The notes: generated by a model not told the origin, from the letters alone. A stretch of 64,000 nucleotides of DNA from Spirosoma terrae (GCF_010435915.1 NZ_JAAFZH010000009.1:124001-188000); one strand, 5' to 3'. Numbered from the stretch's first letter, positions 43,866 to 53,510 are shown. Translations and numbers: made by a program.

Positions 43866-45035
43866 ATGCCATTCTATCATACACTCGGTAAGATCCCTCA
43901 AAAGCGCCATACGCAGTTCGAAAAAACGGATGGTTCAGGCGGGCTTTATTATGAGCAGTTGTTCGGAACAATTGGCTTCGATGGCATGTCTTCCCTACTC
44001 TACCACATACACCGGCCAACTATGGTACGAGATGTACTGGAGAGCGTCGACGTAACACCTAAGGTAGCCGTCGAGAAAAACATACTTTCCCGAAAACTGA
44101 TTGGTTTCTCGGTTCAGCCAACCAACGACTATCTCGAGAGTCGAGTGCCATTATTAGTCAACAAAGACTTGATTTTTGGACTGGCGGCACCCCAACAATC
44201 GTTGACCGATTATTTTTACAAAAATGCAGATTCGGATGAGTTGCTGTTTATCCATCGGGGATCCGGAAAGCTACGTACCCTGTTCGGCACGATCCCTTTC
44301 CAGTATGGCGACTATCTGGTTATTCCGCGCGGCACGATTTACCAGATTAATTTCGACACGGCCGATAATCGCCTTCTGTATGTCGAATCACATTCGCCAA
44401 TCTATACGCCTAAACGCTATCGAAATCAGTTCGGTCAATTACTTGAACATTCGCCCTATTGCGAACGAGACTTTGTTCGCCCAACCGATCTCGAAACCCA
44501 CGACGAAACGGGCGACTTTCTGATCAAGATTAAAAAACAGGGTGCGCTTCATTCGCTGGTGTTCGCCAGTCATCCATTCGACGTGGTTGGCTGGGATGGT
44601 TATAACTATCCGTACGGATTTTCCATGTTTAACTTTGAACCGATCACGGGTCGGGTCCATCAACCACCACCAGTCCATCAGACGTTTCAGACGGATTCAT
44701 TTGTCGTTTGTTCGTTCGTGCCCCGGCTGTTCGATTACCATCCAAAAGCGATTCCCGCTCCTTATAATCACTCCAATATCGACTCCGACGAAGTCATTTA
44801 TTACGTCGATGGTGATTTTATGTCGCGTAACGACATCGCGCAGGGCCATATTACCCTCCATCCGGGCGGCATTCCGCATGGACCGGCACCTGGCGCTATG
44901 GAACGTAGCATCGGCAAGAAAGAAACCCAGGAGTATGCGGTTATGGTTGATACGTTCCGACCGCTGATGCTGACCGAGCAAGCGCTCCAAATCGACGACG
45001 GTACGTATTATAAATCCTGGCTGGACCCATCCTAA
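43866..45035 (+). CDS. hmgA: Homogentisate 1,2-dioxygenase
   Basis: 389 residues; opens the ring of homogentisate to maleylacetoacetate using Fe(II) and O2. Cupin-fold signatures include GSGKLRTLFGTIPFQYGDYL and YLVIPRGTIYQINFD in the N-terminal half. The iron site is in PYNHSNIDSDEVIYYVDGDF and the following HPGGIPHGP. It belongs to the shorter bacterial form (human enzyme 445). The gene is followed 39 nt later by hppD, which makes its substrate. Confidence 0.94.
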   Translation: MPFYHTLGKIPQKRHTQFEKTDGSGGLYYEQLFGTIGFDGMSSLLYHIHRPTMVRDVLESVDVTPKVAVEKNILSRKLIGFSVQPTNDYLESRVPLLVNKDLIFGLAAPQQSLTDYFYKNADSDELLFIHRGSGKLRTLFGTIPFQYGDYLVIPRGTIYQINFDTADNRLLYVESHSPIYTPKRYRNQFGQLLEHSPYCERDFVRPTDLETHDETGDFLIKIKKQGALHSLVFASHPFDVVGWDGYNYPYGFSMFNFEPITGRVHQPPPVHQTFQTDSFVVCSFVPRLFDYHPKAIPAPYNHSNIDSDEVIYYVDGDFMSRNDIAQGHITLHPGGIPHGPAPGAMERSIGKKETQEYAVMVDTFRPLMLTEQALQIDDGTYYKSWLDPS

Positions 45036-45074
45036 AAACACGATCGTTCACCTCTTCAGCATCAACAAATAATC

Positions 45075-46211
45075 ATGGAAGCAATCGATATTCTCGACCC
45101 ACAAACCTACTCCGTCGAAAACGCAGATTTTCTGCCATTGAACGGTACCGACTATATTGAACTCTACGTCAGTAACGCCCGCCAGGCCGCCCATTATTAC
45201 CAGACGGCCTTTGGTTTTCAGCCACTGGCTCATGCGGGGCTGGAAACCGGACTAAAAGATCGGGAATCATACGTAGTGCAGCAGGGAAAAATCCGGCTTG
45301 TCCTTACCTCTCCCTTACATGGCGATACTGCCATCGGTCGTCACATCGACCAGCACGGCGATGGTGTTCGGGTGGTGGCCTTATGGGTCAATGATGCCGC
45401 CCGTTCCTTTACTGAAACAGTTAACCGGGGTGCGCAGGCTTACCTGAACCCAACGCGCGAACAGGATGACTATGGCTACGTGGTGCGTTCCGGCATTCAT
45501 ACCTATGGTGATACTGTGCACATCTTTGTCGAACGTAGCACGTACGAGGGCGTATTTCTTCCGGGTTATGTACCCTGGAACCCCGATTATCGACCAAAGG
45601 AAGCAGGACTACAATACGTCGATCACATGGTTGGCAATGTAGGCTGGCACGAAATGAACGTCTGGATGAGCTTTTATCATGACGTAATGGGCTTTCAGCA
45701 GCTCGTTTCGTTTGATGATAAAGATATCTCAACGGAATATACGGCTCTGATGAGTAAGGTTATGAGTAACGGCAACGGGCGCGTCAAATTCCCGATTAAT
45801 GAGCCAGCCGAAGGCAAGAAAAAATCGCAGATTGAAGAATATCTGGACTTTTACGGCGGGCCTGGTATCCAGCACATTGCTGTAGCAACCGACAATATTA
45901 TCGACACCGTTATGACGTTACGTAGCCGGGGTGTCGAATTCCTGACCGTGCCCGATACGTACTACGACGACCTGGCTGAACGCGTTGGTCCCATCGATGA
46001 GGAGATTTCCCGACTACGACCGCTTGGAATTTTAGTTGATCGCGACGACGAGGGTTACCTGCTCCAGATTTTCACGAAACCGGTTTGCCCCCGCCCTACA
46101 CTCTTTTTCGAGATCATCCAGCGCAAAGGCGCTAAGTCGTTCGGCAAAGGCAACTTCAAAGCGCTCTTCGAAGCCATCGAACGAGAGCAGGAACTCAGAG
46201 GTACGTTATAA
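45075..46211 (+). CDS. hppD: 4-hydroxyphenylpyruvate dioxygenase
   Basis: 378 residues; converts 4-hydroxyphenylpyruvate to homogentisate. Two vicinal-oxygen-chelate repeats are present. The 2-His-1-Glu iron site is His184 (YVDHMVGNV), His267 (IQHIAVATD) and Glu346 (FFEIIQRKG). The C-terminal GFGKGNF-like segment is FGKGNFKALFEAIE, the helix that closes the active site. It is transcribed with hmgA and followed by the inverted repeat at 46218-46294 before phhA. Confidence 0.97.
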   Translation: MEAIDILDPQTYSVENADFLPLNGTDYIELYVSNARQAAHYYQTAFGFQPLAHAGLETGLKDRESYVVQQGKIRLVLTSPLHGDTAIGRHIDQHGDGVRVVALWVNDAARSFTETVNRGAQAYLNPTREQDDYGYVVRSGIHTYGDTVHIFVERSTYEGVFLPGYVPWNPDYRPKEAGLQYVDHMVGNVGWHEMNVWMSFYHDVMGFQQLVSFDDKDISTEYTALMSKVMSNGNGRVKFPINEPAEGKKKSQIEEYLDFYGGPGIQHIAVATDNIIDTVMTLRSRGVEFLTVPDTYYDDLAERVGPIDEEISRLRPLGILVDRDDEGYLLQIFTKPVCPRPTLFFEIIQRKGAKSFGKGNFKALFEAIEREQELRGTL

Positions 46212-46217
46212 TTAATG

Positions 46218-46294
46218 TTGAATGATAGAATGAGTGAATAGGTGAATAGGCTTACGCTTCACTTAGTTCTACATTCACTCATTCTATCACTCAA
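46218..46294. repeat. 22-bp inverted repeat between hppD and phhA
   Basis: Arms 46218-46239 and 46273-46294 pair over 22 bp with one mismatch (core GATAGAATGAGTGAAT). The loop has GTGAATAG direct repeats, and CAGTCA-type repeats continue to the phhA start. Confidence 0.75.
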
Positions 46295-46325
46295 CAGTCA
46301 CTCATTAAACAGTCACCATTCAGCC

Positions 46326-47051
46326 ATGACCCAGACATATGCTAACTATACGGCTGACGATCAGGCCGTATGGAAACTATTAGTTGAGCGACAAATGGCG
46401 CAGTTGCCCGGAAAAGCCAGTCAGGCCTATCTGGATGGCATTAAGGCCACGGGCTTTCGGGCCGACCGCATCCCGGATTTTGAGCTGGACCTGAATCCAC
46501 GCCTAACCCAGTTAACTGGCTGGCGAGTATCGGCCGTTGACGGACTTATTCCGAACCGAACGTTTTTTGAGTTGATGGCGAATCGACATTTCCCGGCCAC
46601 GACCTGGCTCCGCCGACGCGATCAGTTGGATTACTTACCCGAGCCCGACATGTTTCACGATACGTTCGGGCATGTTCCGATGCTCTCCAATCAGGCATTC
46701 TGTGACTTTCTGGCCGCACTCAGCCAGATCGCTCTCCGCTTTGTCGATCATGAAGAAGCGATTGATATGATTTCGCGATTATACTGGTACACGGTCGAAT
46801 TTGGTCTTATTGAGGAGAATGATGGGCTTCGCATATACGGCGGTGGTATTCTATCGTCAGTGGGTGAAACAACATACAGTTTGTATAGCGACCAACCCCG
46901 ACGCCTGCCCTATCAGGTCGATACGTTGTTGCGAACGCCCTATATCATCGATCATTATCAGGAACAGTATTTTGTAATTCAGTCATACGATCAGCTTTAC
47001 CATTCAGTACCGGAAATTGAGGCCACTTTAGAAGGACTGTTAGTTAGTTGA
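46326..47051 (+). CDS. phhA: Phenylalanine 4-monooxygenase
   Basis: 241 residues from ATG at 46326 (MTQTYANYTADDQAVW). The frame is open from 46242, but those 28 extra residues translate the inverted repeat. The iron ligands are His111 and His116 (FHDTFGHVPML) and Glu158 (WYTVEFGLIEE). PDFELDLNPRLTQLTGW is the pterin-side segment. It hydroxylates phenylalanine to tyrosine with tetrahydropterin. It is the short bacterial form without a regulatory ACT domain. It feeds the hppD-hmgA-fahA pathway around it. Confidence 0.96.
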   Translation: MTQTYANYTADDQAVWKLLVERQMAQLPGKASQAYLDGIKATGFRADRIPDFELDLNPRLTQLTGWRVSAVDGLIPNRTFFELMANRHFPATTWLRRRDQLDYLPEPDMFHDTFGHVPMLSNQAFCDFLAALSQIALRFVDHEEAIDMISRLYWYTVEFGLIEENDGLRIYGGGILSSVGETTYSLYSDQPRRLPYQVDTLLRTPYIIDHYQEQYFVIQSYDQLYHSVPEIEATLEGLLVS

Positions 47052-47153
47052 CTATTTTTGTCGTAAACAGATTCGTGCTGCTGACTGCGCTTAAGTCTAT
47101 TATAGTGCAATCTAACGCATTGAATCGTACGACAATGTCTGACTTTTTGTATA

Positions 47154-47591
47154 ATGACGCACCCCTCAGATACACGGGCCTATTTTTTTAAAATTGATAC
47201 AACGATCAAGAAAATACGTAACGCGCTTCAGAAACAGTTTAATGATGCGGGCTTTGGCTTGACTGTCGATCAATGGGTTATCATCGATCACCTGTATCGA
47301 AATCCGGGTATAAGCCAGAATACGATCTCAGAACTAACCACTAAAGACGCGCCAACCGTTACGCGAATTATCGACCTGCTGTCGCAAAAAGGATTAACCG
47401 AACGGCGCATGGCTGATAATGACCGGCGAAAGTTTCTGGTTTATCTGACCGAAGCCGGAGAAGCCAAACATCAGGAAGTCTTACCCATTGTGTCGGCGAT
47501 GCGACGCAAAGGCTGGGGTGAACTCAGCGAAGAAGATTACCAACATTTTGTACGGATCATGGATTCTATATACAATAACGTCAGCGATTAG
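47154..47591 (+). CDS. MarR-family transcriptional regulator
   Basis: 145 residues. The winged helix-turn-helix covers about 30-100: NPGISQNTISELTTKDAPTV is the recognition region and ERRMADNDRRKFLVYLTEAG the wing, with the usual DxRxxxxxLT pattern. N- and C-terminal helices form the dimer. It lies between phhA and fahA, 18 nt before fahA, so it most likely senses an aromatic intermediate and controls this cluster. That assignment is from position only. Confidence 0.93.
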   Translation: MTHPSDTRAYFFKIDTTIKKIRNALQKQFNDAGFGLTVDQWVIIDHLYRNPGISQNTISELTTKDAPTVTRIIDLLSQKGLTERRMADNDRRKFLVYLTEAGEAKHQEVLPIVSAMRRKGWGELSEEDYQHFVRIMDSIYNNVSD

Positions 47592-47609
47592 CGTATACTT
47601 TCCCTGCTT

Positions 47610-48818
47610 ATGTACGGCATTTTCAGCTATGGTATTGCCTCGCCCCGAGTGGGTCTAAAACACGGCCAATTTATTCTTGACCTCGAAATCGTTAGCCTGT
47701 TAGGTTATTTCAATGGTCTGGGCATCGATCCTGCCGTATTTGCTCAGCCCGTTCTGAACGATTTCATTGCGTTGGGCAAACCCGTTCATCAACGCATTCG
47801 GCAGCGATTACGGGAGCTGTTGAGTGCTGAAAGCAACTCGTTCGAAGGTATCCACGATCAGGTTTTTATCGAAGAATCACGCGCTCAGTTGCATTTACCC
47901 ATTCGTATCGGCAACTACACCGACTTTTACGCAGGCATTCATCATGCCGAAAACGTTGGTCGTATGTTTCGTCCCAACGGCGATCCATTACTGCCCAACT
48001 ACAAACATCTGCCCGTAGCCTATCATGGCCGGGCTTCGTCGATTATAGTGTCAGGAACACCAATTCGACGGCCGTATGGGCAATACCTGGATATAGATAA
48101 CAAGCCCGTTTTTGGGCCGTCGCAGACCCTTGACTTTGAGCTGGAACTGGGCCTGGTTATCGGCAAAAGCAATTCACTGGGCGAACCCGTACGTATCGAT
48201 GAGGCTGAGGAGTATATTTTTGGTATTACCCTGTTCAACGATTGGTCGGCACGGGATATCCAACGATGGGAATACCAGCCATTAGGCCCTTTTCTGGGCA
48301 AAAACTTCGCGTCGAGTCTGTCGGCCTGGGTATTACCCATTGAGGACCTGGAACCATTTCGCCTGGAAGGTCCAGAACAGGAACCTATTCCGCTACCGTA
48401 TCTGCAACACGCCAGACCATCTTACTTCGACATACAGCTCGACGTCATGCTGACGATTCCTGGCCAGGAGCCGGTTGTGATTAGCCAGTCGAACGCCCGG
48501 TTTTTATATTGGAGTTTCGCCCAGATGATTACTCACCACACAGCGGGTGGCTGCAACCTGCAAGTAGGCGATGTACTGGCAACGGGGACTATTTCGGGGA
48601 ATACGCCTGGTAGCTATGGCTCGTTGCTGGAACTTAGCTGGAATGGCACACGCCCGCTCCACCTTGAGAACGGAGATACGCGCACTTTCCTAAACGATGG
48701 CGACACCGTTACGTTACGTGGCCGGGCATTTTCTCGTGGCATCCGCGTTGATTTGGGAGAAGTTGCTGGAACGATTCAACCGGCTATCTACCCGCCTGTC
48801 AGTAGGATTCCGGATTAG
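47610..48818 (+). CDS. fahA: Fumarylacetoacetase
   Basis: 402 residues; hydrolyses fumarylacetoacetate to fumarate and acetoacetate, the last step of tyrosine breakdown. An N-terminal SH3-like domain (GIFSYGIASPRVGLKHGQFI) precedes the beta-roll domain with YTDFYAGIHHAENVGRMFRP (calcium Asp and catalytic His), TLDFELELGLVIGKSN (metal Glu) and LFNDWSARDIQRWEYQPLGP, FLGKNFASSLSAWVLP. All signature residues of the family are present. Maleylacetoacetate isomerase, the enzyme before it, is not in the window. Confidence 0.97.
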   Translation: MYGIFSYGIASPRVGLKHGQFILDLEIVSLLGYFNGLGIDPAVFAQPVLNDFIALGKPVHQRIRQRLRELLSAESNSFEGIHDQVFIEESRAQLHLPIRIGNYTDFYAGIHHAENVGRMFRPNGDPLLPNYKHLPVAYHGRASSIIVSGTPIRRPYGQYLDIDNKPVFGPSQTLDFELELGLVIGKSNSLGEPVRIDEAEEYIFGITLFNDWSARDIQRWEYQPLGPFLGKNFASSLSAWVLPIEDLEPFRLEGPEQEPIPLPYLQHARPSYFDIQLDVMLTIPGQEPVVISQSNARFLYWSFAQMITHHTAGGCNLQVGDVLATGTISGNTPGSYGSLLELSWNGTRPLHLENGDTRTFLNDGDTVTLRGRAFSRGIRVDLGEVAGTIQPAIYPPVSRIPD

Positions 48819-48848
48819 CCTCTTTCTATCGACATAAACTGTTCCTAA

Positions 48849-49331
48849 ATGAGGCTGTTAATCGTACTCGCCATTCTTTCTTTTTTATTGGCTGGCTGCG
48901 ACGAGTGTGGTCCCGATGGAGAACCTGCTCTCGACCTGATCATTTACCAGGCCAACCCGTTTACGATTGATACGCTTTATACACTCGATAGTCAACAGCC
49001 GCTACCCAGCCAGCCTTATTCCGTAACAGGTTTAAATTCTGCCCAACAGCGGATTCTACCGATAAACCTGAATGCGGATAAAACCCGCTATGTATTCCAG
49101 ATAAACGGTCGTAAGGATACATTAACCGTATTTTATACGCTCGATTTTGCTTATCGTAACAGGCGATGTGGCTACGTATTAACGGTAAAAGAACCGCCCG
49201 ATAAATCGCCGGATCAACAAGTTCAGATAACCAGAGGTAAGATTCAGAACGTATGGTATATGCCCAATCAGGATGGGGCTTTCCTGAAGGAATCCCGGAA
49301 AAGTGGCATCTCCCTGTCTATTCGTTTATGA
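48849..49331 (+). CDS. Small lipoprotein of unknown function
   Basis: 160 residues. The signal ILSFLLAGC places the lipid Cys at residue 17, followed by DECGP. The rest is beta-rich (YVFQINGRKDTLTVFYTLDF, GYVLTVKEPP), with four cysteines in all, suggesting a disulfide. I do not recognise the family. Its stop codon overlaps the next start (ATGA), so the two are probably made together. Confidence 0.75.
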   Translation: MRLLIVLAILSFLLAGCDECGPDGEPALDLIIYQANPFTIDTLYTLDSQQPLPSQPYSVTGLNSAQQRILPINLNADKTRYVFQINGRKDTLTVFYTLDFAYRNRRCGYVLTVKEPPDKSPDQQVQITRGKIQNVWYMPNQDGAFLKESRKSGISLSIRL

Positions 49332-49987
49332 AGAACTGTTTACTCGTTGTCGGATTTGCTTTATATTCTATATCAAGCTTTGCCCAAACAGATCGACCTA
49401 TTCTGATTGGCATTGATGTGCTAAAACCAGCCCTTTTACTGGTTACGCCCAATCGTACCCTTTTCCGTCTGGCTGAAGCAACCATAAAAATTCCCAACGC
49501 TTCGGGACGATACTTATCGCTCATGGCAGGCTATGGCGAGTGTCATTCTGGTGTAATCTACCGAAATGTCAAGCTTAATACGTATGGCTATTACGTAAAG
49601 ATTGGCACTGAGCCTGGCAAGCAGGTTGGTTTTACCGCAAGCTGGAACAGCTTAATAGGGTTCGTTCATGAAGACGGTAACTATACATTCCAGGGCCCAA
49701 CATTTGGCGATTATCTAGCGCCCATTCCGGCAAGGAATCGAGCTATTATTGGCTTTGAAGGTAGCTTAGCTCACCAATTTCGTTTATCAGAAAGCCTGCT
49801 GCTCCGTTTGTCGGGGCGGCTTACACCTGCCTTGTTAATTGGTCCCAAAGAAGACAAGGTAAATGCTTATTTTATTCCCGGAATAGGTCTGGTAGCTGGC
49901 GATCCATTAGTTTGTGGGGTAGGAATAGGCTTACATTTGTTCGTCAAACTACCCTTTCAGAAAAAGCTTACTTCTCAACATGACTAA
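49328..49987 (+). CDS. Exported beta-barrel-like protein coupled to the lipoprotein
   Basis: 219 residues from ATG at 49328, which overlaps the stop of the preceding lipoprotein gene (ATGA). A longer frame from 49253 lies inside that gene and lacks a signal. A signal peptide ends near SISSFAQT. The mature part alternates like beta strands with aromatic caps (RYLSLMAGYGECHSGVIYR, TYGYYVKIGTE, LLLRLSGRLTPALLIG), suggesting a small outer-membrane barrel. No family recognised. It overlaps the flavin reductase start by 8 nt. Confidence 0.75.
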   Translation: MKNCLLVVGFALYSISSFAQTDRPILIGIDVLKPALLLVTPNRTLFRLAEATIKIPNASGRYLSLMAGYGECHSGVIYRNVKLNTYGYYVKIGTEPGKQVGFTASWNSLIGFVHEDGNYTFQGPTFGDYLAPIPARNRAIIGFEGSLAHQFRLSESLLLRLSGRLTPALLIGPKEDKVNAYFIPGIGLVAGDPLVCGVGIGLHLFVKLPFQKKLTSQHD

Positions 49988-50891
49988 AACCATTAATCCC
50001 GCCGACTTACAACCGAACGAATTCTATCGGTACATGATTGGTACCATAGGTCCACGCCCGATTGCTTTTGCCAGCACCATCGATACGGCGGGCCAGGTTA
50101 ACCTCAGCCCATTCAGTTTTTTCAATATTGTTGGCTATAATCCGCCAACACTGATCGTTGCTCCAACCATAAACCGGCATGGCCATAAAAAGCATACCCT
50201 ACTAAACCTGGAAGAAGTAGGCGAACTGGTCATAAACATCGTCAACTACGCCATGGTCGAGCAAATGTCGTTGGCCAGCGCTGAATTTGAGCGGGGAGTC
50301 AATGAATTCGAGAAAGCTGGATTTATGGCTATTCCGTCCACGCTGGTACGTCCACCCCGCGTTGGCGAATCACCAGCTTCGTTTGAATGCGTTGTCCGGC
50401 AAATTATTCCAACGTATCAACAGTCGGACAATAACTCTTCGTACCCACCCGGTGCCAGCCACCTCATCATTTGCGAAGTGGTTATGGCCCACATCAACGA
50501 TTTTATTCTCGATGAGGCTGGCGCGATTGATCCTCAGCAACTTGATCTTGTTGGCCGTATGGGTGGCGATTGGTATGCCCGTGCTCACGGTGACGCTTTG
50601 TTTGAAGTGGCCCGCCCGAAGATAGGCATTGGTATCGATCAAATTCCGACCGCCATACGTAACAGTCCTATTTTGTCGGGTAACGATCTGGGTAAACTGG
50701 GCAGTTTTGCGGCCTTCCCGACTGATGATGAGATCCAGCAGTATAAAGAATCAGGCGTATTGACTGAGTTGTTCAATGAAGCACAATATGGCTGTCAATA
50801 CTTACCGGATTTATTACACCTTCGGGCCAAACAGTTATTGAGCACTAACAACGTAAAAGAGGCCTGGTTAACGCTGCTACAAATTCGGTGA
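49980..50891 (+). CDS. Flavin reductase-like FMN-binding protein
   Basis: 303 residues. The N-terminal 200 residues are a split-barrel flavin reductase domain: MIGTIGPRPIAFASTID and NLSPFSFFNIVGYNPPTLIV are the FMN-binding signatures, with VRPPRVGESPASFECVV in the middle. The C-terminal 100 residues (KLGSFAAFPTDDEIQQYKES) are an extension of unknown role. Such proteins bind FMN and may reduce it for a monooxygenase. Genes of this type often lie near homogentisate pathway genes in Bacteroidota, as far as I recall. It overlaps the preceding gene by 8 nt. Confidence 0.88.
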   Translation: MTKTINPADLQPNEFYRYMIGTIGPRPIAFASTIDTAGQVNLSPFSFFNIVGYNPPTLIVAPTINRHGHKKHTLLNLEEVGELVINIVNYAMVEQMSLASAEFERGVNEFEKAGFMAIPSTLVRPPRVGESPASFECVVRQIIPTYQQSDNNSSYPPGASHLIICEVVMAHINDFILDEAGAIDPQQLDLVGRMGGDWYARAHGDALFEVARPKIGIGIDQIPTAIRNSPILSGNDLGKLGSFAAFPTDDEIQQYKESGVLTELFNEAQYGCQYLPDLLHLRAKQLLSTNNVKEAWLTLLQIR

Positions 50892-50960
50892 TATCCAAAC
50901 CAACACGATAAACAAGTAGTCGTAAAGCGCGGTTTACTATACAATTCAATTTGGGTAACC

Positions 50961-51545
50961 ATGAAACATAGTACATTTTTTTCTGTATCGTTCTGCCTGC
51001 TGCTTACCGCAGGTTGCTCTAGTAACGATAGTACCGACAAAGCCGACAGAATCAACGACGAACGTATCGACAAACAGGCCATTGCGGTTAGCGACGACGC
51101 TAAAAAAGACGCCAAAGAGGTAAGTCGACTAATGGTACGATTGTCCGACTCCGGCCTCACAGAGTACGAATTAAGCAAGATCGCTCTGCAAAAAGCGACG
51201 AATCCGGAGGTACGAGCCTATTCGCAACGGGCCATTAATGACCACCAGCAGGACGACCGTACGCTACGTGCTTTGGCCAAGCAGATGAACGTAACACTTC
51301 CGGCTGAGCTTTCGGAAAAAAGTAAGAGTTACCAAGAAAAACTAACGAGTCAGAAAGCTGGTACCGAGTTTGATCTACAGTATCTGAGCAATATGGTTGA
51401 CCTAAACGACAAAGCCATCGATGCGGCCGATGATCTAATCGATTTAGCGCCAAACGATGATGCTAAAACGTTTGCCAGAAAAATACTTGATGATGACAAA
51501 AAGCACAAGGATCAGGCTAAACAACTAAAAAACGCACTGGACTAA
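50961..51545 (+). CDS. DUF4142 lipoprotein
   Basis: 194 residues. Lipobox LLLTAGC puts the lipid Cys at about residue 19. The helical body, with LSKIALQKATNPEVRAYSQR and INDHQQDDRTLRALAKQMNV, then YLSNMVDLNDKAIDAADDLI, fits DUF4142, a ferritin-like four-helix bundle family of the envelope. No metal ligands can be assigned with certainty. Function unknown. It is monocistronic and closed by the hairpin at 51630-51691. Confidence 0.88.
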   Translation: MKHSTFFSVSFCLLLTAGCSSNDSTDKADRINDERIDKQAIAVSDDAKKDAKEVSRLMVRLSDSGLTEYELSKIALQKATNPEVRAYSQRAINDHQQDDRTLRALAKQMNVTLPAELSEKSKSYQEKLTSQKAGTEFDLQYLSNMVDLNDKAIDAADDLIDLAPNDDAKTFARKILDDDKKHKDQAKQLKNALD

Positions 51546-51629
51546 CATATGCCTTTTCCCATCCGTTATTCACGGATCAGGAATCGGTTGTTTAGCAAAA
51601 TTCAACTCCTTGCGAGTCCGTTTAAACGT

Positions 51630-51691
51630 ATTGAACCACAAAGAACACCGAGAGCTTTGATTACCAGTCTCGGTGTTCTTTGTGGTTCAAT
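51630..51691. terminator. Perfect 24-bp hairpin between convergent genes
   Basis: Arms 51630-51653 and 51668-51691 are exact reverse complements with a 14-nt loop (core CCACAAAGAACACCGAGA). It lies between the DUF4142 stop and the convergent ggt stop. There is no T-run, but the stem is strong. Confidence 0.75.
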
Positions 51692-51707
51692 ATAGTAAGC
51701 TTGGTAC

Positions 51708-53510
51708 CTAATACCCCCGCGCCGTATTATCGGCCCGTGGGTCAGAAGCTCCTTCATAAGAACCGTCGGGACGTACCAGAACACAGTCCATACGGCCGAG
51801 CGTATTGGTCAGTTTTTCGAGGATATACCCCCGGCTTTGCAACGCCTGAATAGTTGGTTCCGAAAAGGCTCCGTTCTCAAATATCGTTTTGTCCGGCAAC
51901 CACTGATGGTGGAATTTCAGGGCATTAACCGCTTCCTGCATGCTCATGCCATGTTCTATTACGTTCAGTATAGTCTGATAAACCGACGTAATAATCGTTG
52001 AACCACCCGGCGTGCCAACCACCATAAACAACTTGCCATCTTTTTCCAGAATGGTTGGCGTCATAGACGATAGCATCCGTTTGTTGGGCGCAATGGCGTT
52101 GGCCTGATTACCAATCAAACCAAACATGTTTGGCACACCCGGTTTAATACTGAAATCGTCCATCTCGTTGTTCAGGAAAAAACCAGCGCCACCAACCACC
52201 ACACGGCTACCATACCCTCCATTCAACGTTGTGGTAATACTGACGGCATTCCCTTCTTTATCGACGACCGAGAAGTGGGTTGTTTCCAGACTTTCATAGC
52301 CTGGAATTGTACCGCCTTTTACGGCCCGGCTATCCGTAGCTTTGGCAAATGAAAAATCGGTCCAGCGTGTACGCAGATAATTAGGATTGATCAGCGTATC
52401 GACGGGCACTTTCACAAAATCAGGATCGCCCAGAAACTTGGCCCGGTCGGCATAGACACGACGCTCGGCTTCAATCATAACCTGAACTGTAGAATCCCGA
52501 TTCCACCCCCATTTACGTAACGGATATGGTTCCGTAAAGCGCATGAGCTGAATGAGCGCCACCCCTCCGCTGGAGGTTGGCGGCATAGTTATTACGTTAT
52601 AGGATTTATAGTTCGCCTGAAGAGGCTGACGCCAGACAGAATGGTAATTTTTCAGGTCTTCTGCAGAGATTAACCCCTTACCACGCTTCATTTCTTCGGC
52701 CAGTAAACGAGCCGTTTCGCCTTCGTAGAACCCAGCCCGGCCCTGCGCCTGAATCCGTTGCAATGTTTTGGCTAAATCGGCCTGCACCAGCAAATCGCCT
52801 TTCTTCCATGTCGTGGTATCCGTTGGCGATGTACTTTTCAGGAAATAGGCTTTACCAGGATTGATGGTTGTTAAATCCGTCTTGATTCGGTTTAAACCCA
52901 ACGCATCCCGTTCGGTAAGCGCAAAACCTTTGGCAGCCAGATCCACAGCTGGTTGCAGCACCTCGGCCCAGGCTAGCTTGCCAAATCGCTTATGCGCTTC
53001 TACCATACCATCCACTGAACCCGGAACTCCGCTGGCCAGATGTCCGCTGATGCTCAGCCCCTGCCGAACATTTCCCAGAGAGTCCAGATACATATTTTGA
53101 GTAGCCTGTCCGGGTGCTTTCTCCCGGTAATCGAGTGTATAGGCACTACCCGCCCGATCGCGATAGACCATAAAACCACCACCACCGATATTACCCGCCC
53201 CCGGATAAACCACCGCCAGGGCAAACTGAACAGCAACAGCAGCATCTACCGCATTACCGCCAGCTTTCAGAATAGTTAAACCAACCTGCGATGCTTCCGG
53301 ATGGGCCGACGCTACCATTCCATTACGTCCAATAACACCCTTACGATCCGAGAAAAACGGCTGAACGGTCGGATCTTCATCGCGATATTGGTAAACGCCC
53401 TGGCTCTGCTCAATTTTCGACCCAGTAGTTGATGGTTTCTGCGTTTTACAGGCAGCCAGGGCTACCATAAAGGCAATTAATGTAGAATGGTAGATGATAC
53501 TTTTTTTCAT
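51708..53510 (-). CDS. ggt: Gamma-glutamyltransferase
   Basis: 600 residues, made as a precursor that cleaves itself. Lipobox VALAAC indicates a lipoprotein. The nucleophile is Thr411 in SLETTHFSVVDKEGNAVS, and cleavage before it gives large and small subunits. The large subunit has GGNAVDAAVAVQFALAVVYP, and the small subunit MTPTILEKDGKLFMVVGTPGG, both diagnostic. It hydrolyses or transfers the glutamyl group of glutathione in the periplasm. The gene is alone and converges with the DUF4142 gene. Confidence 0.97.
   Translation of the reverse strand: MKKSIIYHSTLIAFMVALAACKTQKPSTTGSKIEQSQGVYQYRDEDPTVQPFFSDRKGVIGRNGMVASAHPEASQVGLTILKAGGNAVDAAVAVQFALAVVYPGAGNIGGGGFMVYRDRAGSAYTLDYREKAPGQATQNMYLDSLGNVRQGLSISGHLASGVPGSVDGMVEAHKRFGKLAWAEVLQPAVDLAAKGFALTERDALGLNRIKTDLTTINPGKAYFLKSTSPTDTTTWKKGDLLVQADLAKTLQRIQAQGRAGFYEGETARLLAEEMKRGKGLISAEDLKNYHSVWRQPLQANYKSYNVITMPPTSSGGVALIQLMRFTEPYPLRKWGWNRDSTVQVMIEAERRVYADRAKFLGDPDFVKVPVDTLINPNYLRTRWTDFSFAKATDSRAVKGGTIPGYESLETTHFSVVDKEGNAVSITTTLNGGYGSRVVVGGAGFFLNNEMDDFSIKPGVPNMFGLIGNQANAIAPNKRMLSSMTPTILEKDGKLFMVVGTPGGSTIITSVYQTILNVIEHGMSMQEAVNALKFHHQWLPDKTIFENGAFSEPTIQALQSRGYILEKLTNTLGRMDCVLVRPDGSYEGASDPRADNTARGY

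Noticed and set aside
46242..46325. N-terminal extension of PhhA
   Set aside because: The extra 28 residues are the translated inverted repeat (Leu/Ser/His-rich); the conserved protein begins at 46326.
49253..49327. N-terminal extension of the exported protein after the lipoprotein gene
   Set aside because: It lies wholly inside the preceding gene and would hide the signal peptide that begins at 49328.
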